Both the position numbers and the translations under genes were made by a program. From the NCBI RefSeq assembly GCF_014647115.1, contig NZ_BMOO01000001.1, positions 310,001 through 374,000 on the forward strand: a stretch of DNA of 64,000 nucleotides, in the 5' to 3' direction. Position 1 is the first letter of the stretch, and every line of letters starts with the position of its first letter. The notes beneath the pieces were generated by a model. It did no database searches. It was given only the letters and a program-made list of their open reading frames with translations, and was not told the origin of the DNA. Of this stretch, positions 31,675 to 39,973 are shown piece after piece. The DNA comes from Halarchaeum rubridurum. GTDB lineage: Archaea; Halobacteriota; Halobacteria; Halobacteriales; Halobacteriaceae.

Positions 31675-33381
31675 GTGAGTCTGAACACGACCGAACAGTG
31701 GAAACAGGAGAAACATCCCCTCGACGTCGTCGATGATCTCCGCGAGTACGCCGAGGAGGAGCTCGGTTTCGAGGAGATCGAGGAGCGGGCGGGCGACGGC
31801 GAGTGGGAGCGCCTGAAGTGGGCGGGCACCTACACCCAAAAGCAGGACGGCTACTTCATGATGCGGACGAAGGTCCCCGGCGGCCACCTCACCCCCGAGC
31901 AGGCCGAGGTCATCGGCGAGGTTGCCGACGAGTACGCCGTCCAGCCCGAAGAGGAGTACGAGGAGGTCAACGACGACTACTGGGGCGACGCCTACCTCGA
32001 CATCACGACGCGACAGGACATCCAGATGCACTGGATTCGCGTCGAGGACATCCCCGAGATATGGGACAAGTACGACGAGGTCGGCCTCACCACGATTCAG
32101 GGGTGCGGTGACTCCGCGCGCAACGTCCTCGGCTGCCCCGCGGCGGGCCTCGACGACCACGAGTGCTTCGACGCCCAGCCCGTCATCGACGCCGTCAGCG
32201 ACTACTTCACGGGCAACCGCGAGTTCGGCAACCTCCCGCGGAAGTTCAAGATGACAATCACGGGCTGCAAGCACGACTGTGCGCAGTCCCAGATCAACGA
32301 CGTCGGTCTCGTCCCCGCGAAGAAGGAACTCGACGGCGAGGGCGCCGGCTACACGTACGGCTTCCACCTCCGCGTCGGCGGCGGCCTCTCCGACGGCCCG
32401 CGGATGGCCTCCCAGCTCGACGTCTTCGTGCGCCCCGAGCACGCCGTCGAGCTCTGCCGGGCGATTGCACAGACGTTCAAGGAACTCGGCGACCGGCACA
32501 ACCGCGGCGTCTGCCGGATGCGCTACCTCGTCCAGCAGATGGGCCCGGAGAACTTCGAGCAGGCAGTCCGCGACCGCTGCGACGTCGAGCTCCCCGAGAG
32601 CGGGATCGACCTCACCGAGGGGTACGTCGGCGACCACGTCGGCGTCCACGACCAGAAGCAGGACGGCCTGAAGTACGTCGGCTTCAACGTCATCTCGGGC
32701 CGCGTCGGCGGCGACGAGTTCGTGCAGGCCGCACGGGCCGCGAAGAAGTACGGCACGGAGGAGTCCACGGTGCGACTCGCAACCGACCAGAACTTCCTCA
32801 TCACGCACGTCCCCGAGGAGAACGTCGAGGACCTCGTGAGCGAGGAGTTCGCGGCGGACTACCAGCCCGACCCCGGCCCGTTCTCCCGCGGCGCGGTCGC
32901 CTGTACGGGCACCGAGTACTGCAAGTACGCCATCATCGAGACGAAGGCGCGCACGAAGCAGTGGGCGCGCCAGCTCGACGAGCAGATCGACACGCCCGAC
33001 GACCTCGACGTCGTCCGGATGCACATGTCCGGCTGCTCGGCGTCGTGCGCGCAGCCCCAGATCGCGGACGTCGGCTTCCGCGGCGAGACGGTGAAAGTCG
33101 AGACCGCGGACAACTCGGAGGACGACATCGTCGAGGGGATGGACTTCGGTCTCGGGGGAAGCCTCGGTGCCGACAACGCCTTCCTCGACTGGGTGGAGAC
33201 CGCCGTCCCCGCCGGGAGCGTCACCGACGCCTTGGAGGAGCTGTTCGCCGCCTACACCGAGGAGCGCACGGAAGGCGAGCGCTTCTACGAGTGGACGCGC
33301 CGCGTCGACAACGACCGGCTGCGAAGCGTGATGCAACAGGCCGACGCTCCGGTCTCCTCGGGGGTGGCCCACGGTGACTAA
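31675..33381 (+). CDS. Siroheme [4Fe-4S] sulfite/nitrite reductase
   Basis: A 568-residue NirA/Sir-type reductase that carries out the six-electron reduction of sulfite or nitrite. Two ferredoxin-like half-domains are visible: the first precedes the siroheme region DITTRQDIQMHWIRVEDIP, the second lies near DGLKYVGFNVISGRVGGDE. The siroheme-[4Fe-4S] ligands are ACTGTEYC and MSGCSASCAQPQIAD (C-x5-C and C-x3-C). The GTG at 31675 is taken as start; an upstream extension is basic. It overlaps the following F420-dehydrogenase-like gene by eight bases, so the two are one operon. This suggests reduced F420 and not, or not only, ferredoxin as donor. Sulfite versus nitrite cannot be decided from sequence. 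Confidence 0.9.
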   Translation: MSLNTTEQWKQEKHPLDVVDDLREYAEEELGFEEIEERAGDGEWERLKWAGTYTQKQDGYFMMRTKVPGGHLTPEQAEVIGEVADEYAVQPEEEYEEVNDDYWGDAYLDITTRQDIQMHWIRVEDIPEIWDKYDEVGLTTIQGCGDSARNVLGCPAAGLDDHECFDAQPVIDAVSDYFTGNREFGNLPRKFKMTITGCKHDCAQSQINDVGLVPAKKELDGEGAGYTYGFHLRVGGGLSDGPRMASQLDVFVRPEHAVELCRAIAQTFKELGDRHNRGVCRMRYLVQQMGPENFEQAVRDRCDVELPESGIDLTEGYVGDHVGVHDQKQDGLKYVGFNVISGRVGGDEFVQAARAAKKYGTEESTVRLATDQNFLITHVPEENVEDLVSEEFAADYQPDPGPFSRGAVACTGTEYCKYAIIETKARTKQWARQLDEQIDTPDDLDVVRMHMSGCSASCAQPQIADVGFRGETVKVETADNSEDDIVEGMDFGLGGSLGADNAFLDWVETAVPAGSVTDALEELFAAYTEERTEGERFYEWTRRVDNDRLRSVMQQADAPVSSGVAHGD

Positions 33382-34921
33382 GCGTACGCCGGGCGTCCCG
33401 AACGCCGGGTCGTCCGACTCGAACGAGAGCGAGAGCGGCGCCTGCGGGACGGACTGCGGCTGTTCGAGCGGCGCGGAGTCGTCCGCGTCGAACGCGTCGG
33501 CGGACGTCCGCGCGGACGGTGGTGAGGGACCAGCGGGGTCGCGAGGAACGTCGGAGCTGCGCTCCGACGGTGGTGCGGTGAACGTCGACGAGAACGGCCA
33601 GCTCAACGACTTGGAGTTCACCGAGCCCTCGACGGGCAAGAGTCAGGACGTCGACTCGCCGGGCGCGGAGCCCGACAAGCGCGTCGGCGTCCCGGAGGGC
33701 GTCGACCTCGACACCCCCGAGTACTCGATTCGCTCGGAGATGAACGACATCGACACGCCCGACGACAAGACGTGGTTCATGGAGCTCGACGAGGCGGTCA
33801 TCGACGCCGACCGCTGTATCCAGTGCGGGACCTGCGTCGCCGCCTGCCCCTCGGACTCCATCGGCGTCGGCGAGGACGGTCATCCCGAACTCGTCAAGAT
33901 GTGTACGGGCTGTTCGATGTGTTGGGACTTCTGCCCGCGCGGGGGGATGCGCTACGAGCGCCAGTGGAAGATAACCGGCGGCGACGACAACGTCTCCGGC
34001 GCCGGCGACCCCATCACGGAGTTCACGGCACAGGTCCGCGACGACTGGCACGGCGACGCCCAGGACGGCGGCGTCGTCACCGCCGTCCTCTCCACGCTCC
34101 TCGAAGAGGGTGAGATCGACGGCGCGCTCGTCGCCACCGAATCCGAGGAGGACCCGTGGAAGGCCGAGTCCTTCCTCGCCACGAGCCACGAGGACCTCGT
34201 CGAGAACGCCGGGTCGTTCTACAACCAGACGATGGCGCTCGGCAACCTCGACCCCGAGCAGTGGGAGCACAAGCTCCCCGAGAAGGACCTCGCGGACGTC
34301 AGCCTCGCGCTCGTCGGCACGCCCTGCGAGATCGAGGGCATCCGCGCCCTCCAGGACTTCGACTGGTCGAAGGGCGCACAGACGGAGCTCGTCGAGGCCG
34401 TCGACTACCGCATCTCGCTGATGTGCACGAAGAACTTCAACTACGAGCGCCTCATCGGCGAGCAGCTCGCCGAGAAGCGCGACATCTACCCCGAGGACAT
34501 CGGGAAGATGGACGTCATCGAGGGCGAGATGCGCGTCTACGGCAACGACGGCGAGCAGATCATCGCCGAGGACGTCAACGAGTTCCACGACGCCACCCTC
34601 AAGGGGTGTGACGAGTGTGCGGACTTCACCGGCATGACCTCCGACATCACCGTCGGCTCCGTCGGCTCCGCGGACGGCCACTCCTCCGTCATCGTCCGCA
34701 CCGAGCAGGGGATGAAGGCGTGGGAGGCCACCGAGTCCGTCCTCGAACACCGCGACCTCGACTCGCGCAAGGCGGTCGGCAAACTCCAGGGCTGGGACAA
34801 GAAGAAGGCCTTCGAGGCGCTCGAACGCCCCTTCGACCCGGACGCCCCGCGCTTCATCGACTACACCGACCACGCCGAGTACTACGGCACGCAGGTCGCG
34901 CCCCACGACAAGGGCCACTAG
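33374..34921 (+). CDS. F420 hydrogenase/dehydrogenase beta-subunit (FrhB) family iron-sulfur protein
   Basis: A 515-residue FrhB-family flavoprotein of the type that exchanges electrons between F420H2 and iron-sulfur partners. Residues 1-130 form a disordered extension with a small Cys-rich patch (CGTDCGCSS). A two-cluster ferredoxin domain follows, CIQCGTCVAACP and CTGCSMCWDFCP. The FrhB domain then shows DAQDGGVVTAVLSTLLEEG, LVGTPCEIEGIRALQ, SLMCTKNFNYERL and KGCDECADFTGMTSDI. The GTG start lies within the end of the siroheme reductase gene. In methanogens an FrhB-like domain is fused to a siroheme reductase in Fsr; here the two parts are separate polypeptides. Confidence 0.88.
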   Translation: MTKRTPGVPNAGSSDSNESESGACGTDCGCSSGAESSASNASADVRADGGEGPAGSRGTSELRSDGGAVNVDENGQLNDLEFTEPSTGKSQDVDSPGAEPDKRVGVPEGVDLDTPEYSIRSEMNDIDTPDDKTWFMELDEAVIDADRCIQCGTCVAACPSDSIGVGEDGHPELVKMCTGCSMCWDFCPRGGMRYERQWKITGGDDNVSGAGDPITEFTAQVRDDWHGDAQDGGVVTAVLSTLLEEGEIDGALVATESEEDPWKAESFLATSHEDLVENAGSFYNQTMALGNLDPEQWEHKLPEKDLADVSLALVGTPCEIEGIRALQDFDWSKGAQTELVEAVDYRISLMCTKNFNYERLIGEQLAEKRDIYPEDIGKMDVIEGEMRVYGNDGEQIIAEDVNEFHDATLKGCDECADFTGMTSDITVGSVGSADGHSSVIVRTEQGMKAWEATESVLEHRDLDSRKAVGKLQGWDKKKAFEALERPFDPDAPRFIDYTDHAEYYGTQVAPHDKGH

Positions 34922-35060
34922 ACGCTCGCGGCTCTCCGGTTCTCCTCGTTTCTTCCGTCTCGCTTTTCGTCCCCTCCCGTCTTTCCTCGCGTCGTCGTCA
35001 CTTCCTCGCCGCCTTCGGTCCCCCGCGGTTTTACGACGACGGCGACCCGAGGAGTCGCGT

Positions 35061-35441
35061 ATGCCGCTGTTGCAGTTCGACACGACGCTGTCGCTCGACG
35101 GCGCGGAGACGGAGGCGTTCGCGGCGTTCGTCCGCGAGACGTACGCCGACGTGATGCGGACGGGGACGTCTCACGTCGCGGTGACGGTTCGGACACACGG
35201 GGACGCCGCGCTCTCGCTCGGCCGCGACGTCGAGGGGCCGCTGCTCTTCTTGGACGCCGAGATACGGCGCGGGCGCGACGACGGGACAAAACGCGAGTTC
35301 GCGCTCGCGGTGATGGAGCACGCTCGCGGGACCTTCGGGGTGCCAGAGGAGAACCTGAAGGTCGTCTTCACCGAGCACGACGGGCCGTCGATGATGGGGT
35401 ACGACCGCGTCGGCGGCGAGTGGTCGCCCGACGAGGCCTGA
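35061..35441 (+). CDS. Tautomerase-superfamily (4-oxalocrotonate tautomerase/MIF-like) protein
   Basis: A 126-residue protein of the tautomerase superfamily. After removal of the initiator methionine it begins PLLQFDTTLSL, so the catalytic N-terminal proline is available. The fold repeats appear as HVAVTVRTHGDAALSLG and LKVVFTEHDGPSMMGYDRVGG. The length corresponds to a fused two-motif (MIF or cis-CaaD-like) subunit and not the 60-residue 4-OT subunit. The substrate is unknown. Its stop abuts the stop of the convergent neighbour. Confidence 0.78.
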   Translation: MPLLQFDTTLSLDGAETEAFAAFVRETYADVMRTGTSHVAVTVRTHGDAALSLGRDVEGPLLFLDAEIRRGRDDGTKREFALAVMEHARGTFGVPEENLKVVFTEHDGPSMMGYDRVGGEWSPDEA

Positions 35442-35918
35442 CTACTCGCGGGCCCACTGGGGGGCGCGGGCGATCTCCTGCTCCGAGAACTCGTCGAGGA
35501 TTTCGAGGACGTCGTGGACGAAGTCCGTGATGACGGGCGCGCGCGACGGGTCGAGTTCGACGAGCGTCCCGCGCCGGCGGTCCTGCACGAAGTGGACGAG
35601 GAGCGCGTCGTCGAAGGCGTGGAGCGAGCAGTAGAGCGAGCCGAACTCGTGGAAGCGCTCCTGAATCGGCCGCCCGAGGTCGCGCAAGCGGAGGTCCTCG
35701 ACGAGGTCGTGGAGTTCGGCCTCCGTATAGGACGTCCCGACGTCCTCGTCGGCGGCGACGGCGATGGTGTGCGCGTCGTAGTGGACGACGCGCCGGAGGT
35801 CGGCGCCGAGCGTCTCGCGGAGGTAGTCGAGCAGTTCGCTCGGGAGGGGGATTGCGTCGCCGTCCGCCCCGTACGTCTCGACGTCGCGCGGCCCGTCGTC
35901 CGACTCGTCGTGGTCCAT
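35442..35918 (-). CDS. Conserved haloarchaeal protein of unknown function (DUF7522-like)
   Basis: A 158-residue acidic soluble protein: an amphipathic start (PLPSELLDYLRETLGADLRR), a beta strand and helix with TYTEAELHDLVEDLRLRDLG, and RRRGTLVELDPSRAPVITDF near the end. It resembles short haloarchaeal proteins annotated DUF7522. It has no membrane segment and no metal motif. It lies between the tautomerase-like gene (convergent) and a membrane-hydrolase-like gene (same strand, 48 bases upstream). Confidence 0.72.
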   Translation of the reverse strand: MDHDESDDGPRDVETYGADGDAIPLPSELLDYLRETLGADLRRVVHYDAHTIAVAADEDVGTSYTEAELHDLVEDLRLRDLGRPIQERFHEFGSLYCSLHAFDDALLVHFVQDRRRGTLVELDPSRAPVITDFVHDVLEILDEFSEQEIARAPQWARE

Positions 35919-35966
35919 GCCCGAACACGTCGCAGGCGAGGTACATATAGCCCGGGCCGGCCCCGC

Positions 35967-36521
35967 TCACTCGACCAGCCACGGCGCGAGGTCGGGGAGG
36001 CGCTTGCGGAGCGCCGTGTAGGCGACCGAGACCGGGAGCGTCGCCGCGGCGAGCGTCCGGACGTGGCCGTCGGCGGCGAGGAGGACGACGCAGACACAGA
36101 CGCCACAGAGCGCGAGGTCCTCGGGCGCGCCGTCCCATCGAATCCAGTGGCGCGGGTGGAGCCAGCGCCGCCCGAGGCGACAGTAGACCCCGCGGTGGTC
36201 GTCGCTGAGCCACGGTCGCGGGGCGAGACCGCCGCCGAAGGCGTCCGCGACCGAGTGGAGCGCGGCGGCCCCGACGAACGCCGCGACACAGGCGGTGAGC
36301 GCGAGCGGGCGGAGGACTGCGAGGCCGGCGAGCGGGAGCGCGCAGAGCGCGTAGTAGTCGGGGTAGTGGAGGGTGCGGCGGTGCTCGCCGACGAGCAGGT
36401 CCAGGTCGGGGAAGACGCCCCCGCAGAAGGCGGCGAGCGCGGCGACGCCCGCGAGGCGCGGGGAGAGCGGGAGGAGCGCGACGAGCGCGGCCCCCATCGC
36501 CGCGTGCGTCGTGACCATCAC
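35967..36521 (-). CDS. YdjM/DUF457-type membrane metal-dependent hydrolase
   Basis: A 184-residue membrane protein of the YdjM-like putative metal-dependent hydrolase family. Metal-site candidates are the histidine in VTTHAAMGAALVA (near residue 6), the acidic pair in GGVFPDLDLLVGEHRRTLHY (about 35-54) and HSVADAFGGG (about 89-98). Four or five hydrophobic helices fill the rest. Family members are linked to membrane lipid or envelope functions in bacteria; the substrate here is unknown. It is followed by the DUF7522-like gene. Confidence 0.75.
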   Translation of the reverse strand: MMVTTHAAMGAALVALLPLSPRLAGVAALAAFCGGVFPDLDLLVGEHRRTLHYPDYYALCALPLAGLAVLRPLALTACVAAFVGAAALHSVADAFGGGLAPRPWLSDDHRGVYCRLGRRWLHPRHWIRWDGAPEDLALCGVCVCVVLLAADGHVRTLAAATLPVSVAYTALRKRLPDLAPWLVE

Positions 36522-36554
36522 GGCCGGGACCTCGCGTGGAACACGTCTCGCGGG

Positions 36555-37907
36555 CTAGTCGAGGAGCGGCGTGCCGTCGGCCTCGGGGCCGAGTCGGGGG
36601 CCGAAGACGTCCGCGTCGGTGTCGATCCGACGGCGCTCCGTGTAGTCGGTGGTGCGCTCGACCGGCGGGCGACCGATGGCCGTGAGCATCTCGACGTAGT
36701 CGCGGAAGGAGCGGAACTCGCCGTACTGGCCGCCCGCGCGCTTCGTTATCTCCTCCGAGAGGATGGTGCCCATGAAGTCGTCCGCGCCGCAGTTGAGGAG
36801 TTTGAGGCCGAACTCGTCGCCGTACTTCACCCACGAGGACTGGATGTGCTCGACGTTGTCGAGGAAGAGGCGCGCGACGGCGATGAGGAGTTCGTCCTCG
36901 GCCTTCGAGGCCCCCGACTCGACGACGCCGTGTTCGTGGAGCGGGGTGTCCTGGTGGATGAAGGAGAGCGGGACGAACTCCGTGATGTTCCCGGTCCTGT
37001 CCTGGAGGTCGCGGATGACCTTCAGGTGCTCGACGCGGTGGGCCTCGTTCTCGACGTGGCCGTACATCATCGTGGACGTCATCGGCAACCCCACCTCGGC
37101 GGCGGCCGCCATCGAGTCAACCCACTCCTGGGTGGTTATCTTCCCCGGGCAGATGACGTCGCGCACCTCGTCGACGAGGATTTCGGCGGCGGTCCCGGGC
37201 ACCGTCTTCAGGCCGACGTCCGCGAGTTCGCGGTAGACGTCCGCGTACCCCCAGTCCGCGCCGCGCTGGGCGTGGTCGACCTCCTCGGGCGTCATCGAGT
37301 GGACGTGCGCGCCCGTCTCCGCCATCGCCGCGATCTGCTCGCGGTACGTCGTCGGGTCGGTCTCGTAGGCCTCCGGGGGTTTGTAGTTGAGTTCGGGGTC
37401 GTCGGGGTCGAGGAGTTCGCGGTGCTCCTCGTTCAGACCGAACGCAGGATGCAGCCCGGAGACGGACGTGACCTCGTAGACGCCGCGCTCGACGGCGTCC
37501 GCGACGACGTCACGGGACTCGGCGGGCGTCTTCGTGAAGCCGCCGTGGTCCTGCTGGTACTCCGTCTCGAACTGGTGGGCGGTGTCCTTGAAGTTGCAGA
37601 AGAGACAGCCGGTGTTGCACGCCGTCGTGACGTTGTTGTTGACGTTGGCGATGAACGTCACCTCCTCGCCGACGACCTCCGCGCGGCGGCGGTCCGCGGC
37701 CTCCAGGACGAGCTCCTTCCGGCGCGGGTCGAGCCCCTCGACGTCGGTGCCGGTCGTGATGAGCTCGATGCCGTCGTCGACGGTGAGGCGAACGCCGTCG
37801 CGGGCCTTCGAGAGCGCGTTCTCGAAGGACTGGTCGGTCTCGGGGACGACGTCGAAGCCGAACTCGTCGGCGTCGAGGTCCGCCGCCCGGTCGTCAATCC
37901 AAGACAT
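36555..37907 (-). CDS. cofH: FO synthase subunit 2, CofH (radical SAM)
   Basis: A 450-residue radical SAM enzyme, the partner of CofG in FO (F420 chromophore) synthesis; it joins the tyrosine-derived and ribityl-uracil moieties. The cluster motif is CNTGCLFCNF (C-x3-C-x2-C) after FIANVNNNVTTA, followed by ITSVSGLHPAFG-like and KTVPGTAAEILVDEVRD segments. The ATG at 37907 follows a TATA-like cttttgc (about 37931-37937) by roughly 25 bases. It is convergent with the region carrying cofC, cofG and the F420-linked reductase, about 1.6 kb from the FrhB-like gene. Confidence 0.93.
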   Translation of the reverse strand: MSWIDDRAADLDADEFGFDVVPETDQSFENALSKARDGVRLTVDDGIELITTGTDVEGLDPRRKELVLEAADRRRAEVVGEEVTFIANVNNNVTTACNTGCLFCNFKDTAHQFETEYQQDHGGFTKTPAESRDVVADAVERGVYEVTSVSGLHPAFGLNEEHRELLDPDDPELNYKPPEAYETDPTTYREQIAAMAETGAHVHSMTPEEVDHAQRGADWGYADVYRELADVGLKTVPGTAAEILVDEVRDVICPGKITTQEWVDSMAAAAEVGLPMTSTMMYGHVENEAHRVEHLKVIRDLQDRTGNITEFVPLSFIHQDTPLHEHGVVESGASKAEDELLIAVARLFLDNVEHIQSSWVKYGDEFGLKLLNCGADDFMGTILSEEITKRAGGQYGEFRSFRDYVEMLTAIGRPPVERTTDYTERRRIDTDADVFGPRLGPEADGTPLLD

Positions 37908-37985
37908 ACAACTCGGTTTCGCGTCCACGTGCAAAAGCGGGCGGGTCCCGTCAGGTGAGCGGGGGAATCGGTGACGGACGACGCT

Positions 37986-38324
37986 TCACGCGAGCCGCGT
38001 CGAACGGCCCGTGACGCGCTCGTAGAGGAGGGAAACGACGGACGCGACGCCCGCGAGCGCGAACAGCGCGTCGAAGAGCGAGAGCCCCTCCGCGGCGAGG
38101 CCGTATACGCCGACGACCCCGAGCCCGACGGTGAGCAGGCGGTCGTGTTCGGGAATCCGCTCGCGGACGGGGACGAAAATCCCCGTGAGGGCGACGAGGG
38201 CGAGCGGGACGTAGGACAGCGATTCGAGGAGCGGCAGCGAGCCGAAGGCGTAGACCCCGACGGCGCCGGCGGCGATCAGCGCGTACGCGGCGCTTCGGTA
38301 GTCGAACGAGTCGCGGAGGGCCAT
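37986..38324 (-). CDS. Small membrane protein, paralogue of its upstream neighbour
   Basis: A 112-residue protein with four membrane helices (ALIAAGAVGVYAFGSLPLL, VPLALVALTGIFVPV, LLTVGLGVVGVYGLAAEGL, LFALAGVASVVSLLYERV). The loop VPVRERIPEHDRLLTVGLGV aligns with VPRVLRDAVPVYDRLAAISV of the next gene, so the two are paralogues from a local duplication. A TATA-like cccttttgc (about 38349-38357) lies 25-30 bases before the ATG. The function is unknown. Confidence 0.65.
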   Translation of the reverse strand: MALRDSFDYRSAAYALIAAGAVGVYAFGSLPLLESLSYVPLALVALTGIFVPVRERIPEHDRLLTVGLGVVGVYGLAAEGLSLFDALFALAGVASVVSLLYERVTGRSTRLA

Positions 38325-38375
38325 GGCCGGCGGGACGCGAGGCGCGAGCAAAAGGGTTCGGTGCGGGACGCGGCG

Positions 38376-38690
38376 TCACGCCCGCGAGAGGAGGAGTTCG
38401 AGGAGCGCGACGCCGCCCGCGACGGCGCAGACGATCCCGTCGAGACGCCACACGCCCATCGCCGCGAGCCGGACGACGCCGTAGACGCCGACGGAGATGG
38501 CGGCGAGCCGGTCGTACACCGGGACGGCGTCGCGGAGCACGCGCGGAACACCGACGCCGAAGACCACCGCGACGAGGACGTACGCGCCGGTCAACGCGTC
38601 GTGCGTGGCGAGCGCCGCGAGGGCCGCACAGCCGAGCGCGACACACGCCGTGACCGGGCTCCAGCGGTCGAAATAATGAGCAAGTGACAC
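38376..38690 (-). CDS. Small membrane protein, paralogue of its downstream neighbour
   Basis: A 104-residue protein with four hydrophobic helices and the same layout as the 112-residue neighbour, including the conserved pattern with YDRL before the third helix. The start is a GTG at 38690 (MSLAHYFDRWSP); a strong T-rich promoter element (acttttttgcc, about 38715-38725) lies some 28 bases upstream. The longer open frame upstream runs into repeats and is not coding. Confidence 0.62.
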   Translation of the reverse strand: MSLAHYFDRWSPVTACVALGCAALAALATHDALTGAYVLVAVVFGVGVPRVLRDAVPVYDRLAAISVGVYGVVRLAAMGVWRLDGIVCAVAGGVALLELLLSRA

Positions 38691-38775
38691 ACGCCACCGG
38701 ACAACACAATACGGCAAAAAAGTACGCGTCGGCTTACACGTCGAGTCGGGCGAACCACACCACGGCGTCGCCCTC

Positions 38776-39203
38776 CCGTTCGCGTCCTCTCGGGCCCTCG
38801 CTCGCCAGCGCTCACTCGGCCCCGCGCCCTGCTCGCGTTCTCGTCGTTCTCCCTCGCTCGCTACCGCTCTCTCTCCGAACGACGCCCTGCTCACGCCTCA
38901 CTATCGCTCAGCGTTCGCGTCTTCGCGGACCCTCGCTCGCCAGCGCTCACTCGGCCCCGCGCCCTGCTCGCGGGTCGTCCCTCCCCGCTCGCGTCCTCGT
39001 CGTTCTCACTCGCTCGCTATCGCTCTCTCTCCGAACGACGCCCTGCTCACGCCTCACTATCGCTCAGCGTTCGCGTCTTCGCGGGCCCTCGCTCGCCAGC
39101 ACTCACTCGGCCCCGCGCCCTGCTCGCGGGTCGTCCCTCCCCGCTCGCGTCCTCGTCGTTCTCACTCGCTCGCTACGCTCCCTCACTCCGAACGACGCCC
39201 TGC
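38776..39203. repeat. Tandem repeat (about 134-156 bp units) running into the aldolase 3' end
   Basis: Three imperfect direct copies begin near 38776, 38910 and 39066. Shared words include ccctcgctcgccagc, actcggccccgcgccctgct and tccgaacgacgccctgct. The first copy lacks about 21 bases present in the others. The third copy runs into the aldolase gene: its ccgaacgacgccctgct block is the last codons of that gene. The first two copies therefore carry duplicates of the gene end. The stretch between 38740 and 39182 otherwise holds nothing that looks coding. Confidence 0.8.
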
Positions 39204-39836
39204 TTCCACTTCCGCGACGAGCTCTTCGGCGTTGGCCGTGATGACCTCGAAGTCGCCGCGCTCGATGGCGTCCTCGTCGATGAGCGAGCCACCGGCACCG
39301 ACGGCGACCGCGCCCGCCTCGATGTACGCCCGGGCGTTGTCGGGGCCGACGCCGCCCGTCGGAACGATGTCGAGCTGGCCGAGCGGGCCCTTCAGCGCCG
39401 AGACGTGCGCGGGCCCGACGCTCTTCGCTGGGAAGACCTTCACCGCGCTCGCGCCGGCCTCGATGGCCGAGACCGCCTCGGTGGGCGTCATGATGCCCGG
39501 GAAGGAGGCGACACCGTAGCGGTTGCAGGTCTCGATGACCTCCTCGTGGAGCGACGGCGAAACGACGAACTCCGAGCCGGCGCGGAGGGCGGCGTTCGCC
39601 GTCTCCTCGTCGACGACGGTCCCCGCGCCGACGTGGACCTCGGTGTCCGCGAAGTGGTCGGCGAGCGCGTCGATCCCCTCGATTGCGCCCGGCGAATCCG
39701 CCGTGACCTCGATGGTCGTGACGCCGCCCGCGCGGAGCGCCTCGCCCGTCTCGATCAGCGTCTCCGGTTCGAGGCCGCGCATCACGGCGACGACGCCGCA
39801 CTCCGTGAGCGCCGACAGCGTCGGGTCTGCTACCAT
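39183..39836 (-). CDS. KDPG/KDPGal aldolase (Entner-Doudoroff-type aldolase)
   Basis: A 217-residue class I aldolase of the KDPG/KHG (Eda) family that cleaves 2-keto-3-deoxy-6-phosphogluconate or a related acid to pyruvate and an aldehyde. Visible motifs are GVVAVMRGL, TIEVTADSPGA with the catalytic glutamate, GAGTVVDEETANAAL, FPGIMTPTEAV, the Schiff-base lysine in ASAVKVFPAKSVG and PTGGVGPDNARAYIEAGA. The start at 39836 has a TATA-like ctttatg (about 39862-39868) upstream. The C-terminal codons are duplicated in the downstream tandem repeats. Confidence 0.92.
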   Translation of the reverse strand: MVADPTLSALTECGVVAVMRGLEPETLIETGEALRAGGVTTIEVTADSPGAIEGIDALADHFADTEVHVGAGTVVDEETANAALRAGSEFVVSPSLHEEVIETCNRYGVASFPGIMTPTEAVSAIEAGASAVKVFPAKSVGPAHVSALKGPLGQLDIVPTGGVGPDNARAYIEAGAVAVGAGGSLIDEDAIERGDFEVITANAEELVAEVEAGRRSE

Positions 39837-39973
39837 ATCCGACCGTGGCGCGCGCCGGGGCATAAAGACGGGTGGAACGCCGACAGCACGGACGTGCATA
39901 CCTCGGTGTCGAGAGGAGAGGGAGTGGGCACGTCGATGGAAACCCCTTAGTCCCCGGGCGACGCAGGACGCGT

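Noticed and set aside
30379-33639. 1086-codon open frame opposite cofG and the siroheme reductase
   Set aside because: It is antisense to well-supported enzymes, with a low-complexity translation.
38776-39203. Tandem units considered as a CRISPR array
   Set aside because: Units are 134-156 bases with no short repeat/spacer alternation and no cas genes in the window.
38684-39241. Repetitive open frame through the tandem repeats
   Set aside because: The repeating Ser/Arg/Pro peptide simply reflects the DNA repeat; there is no promoter, and it overlaps the aldolase gene antisense.
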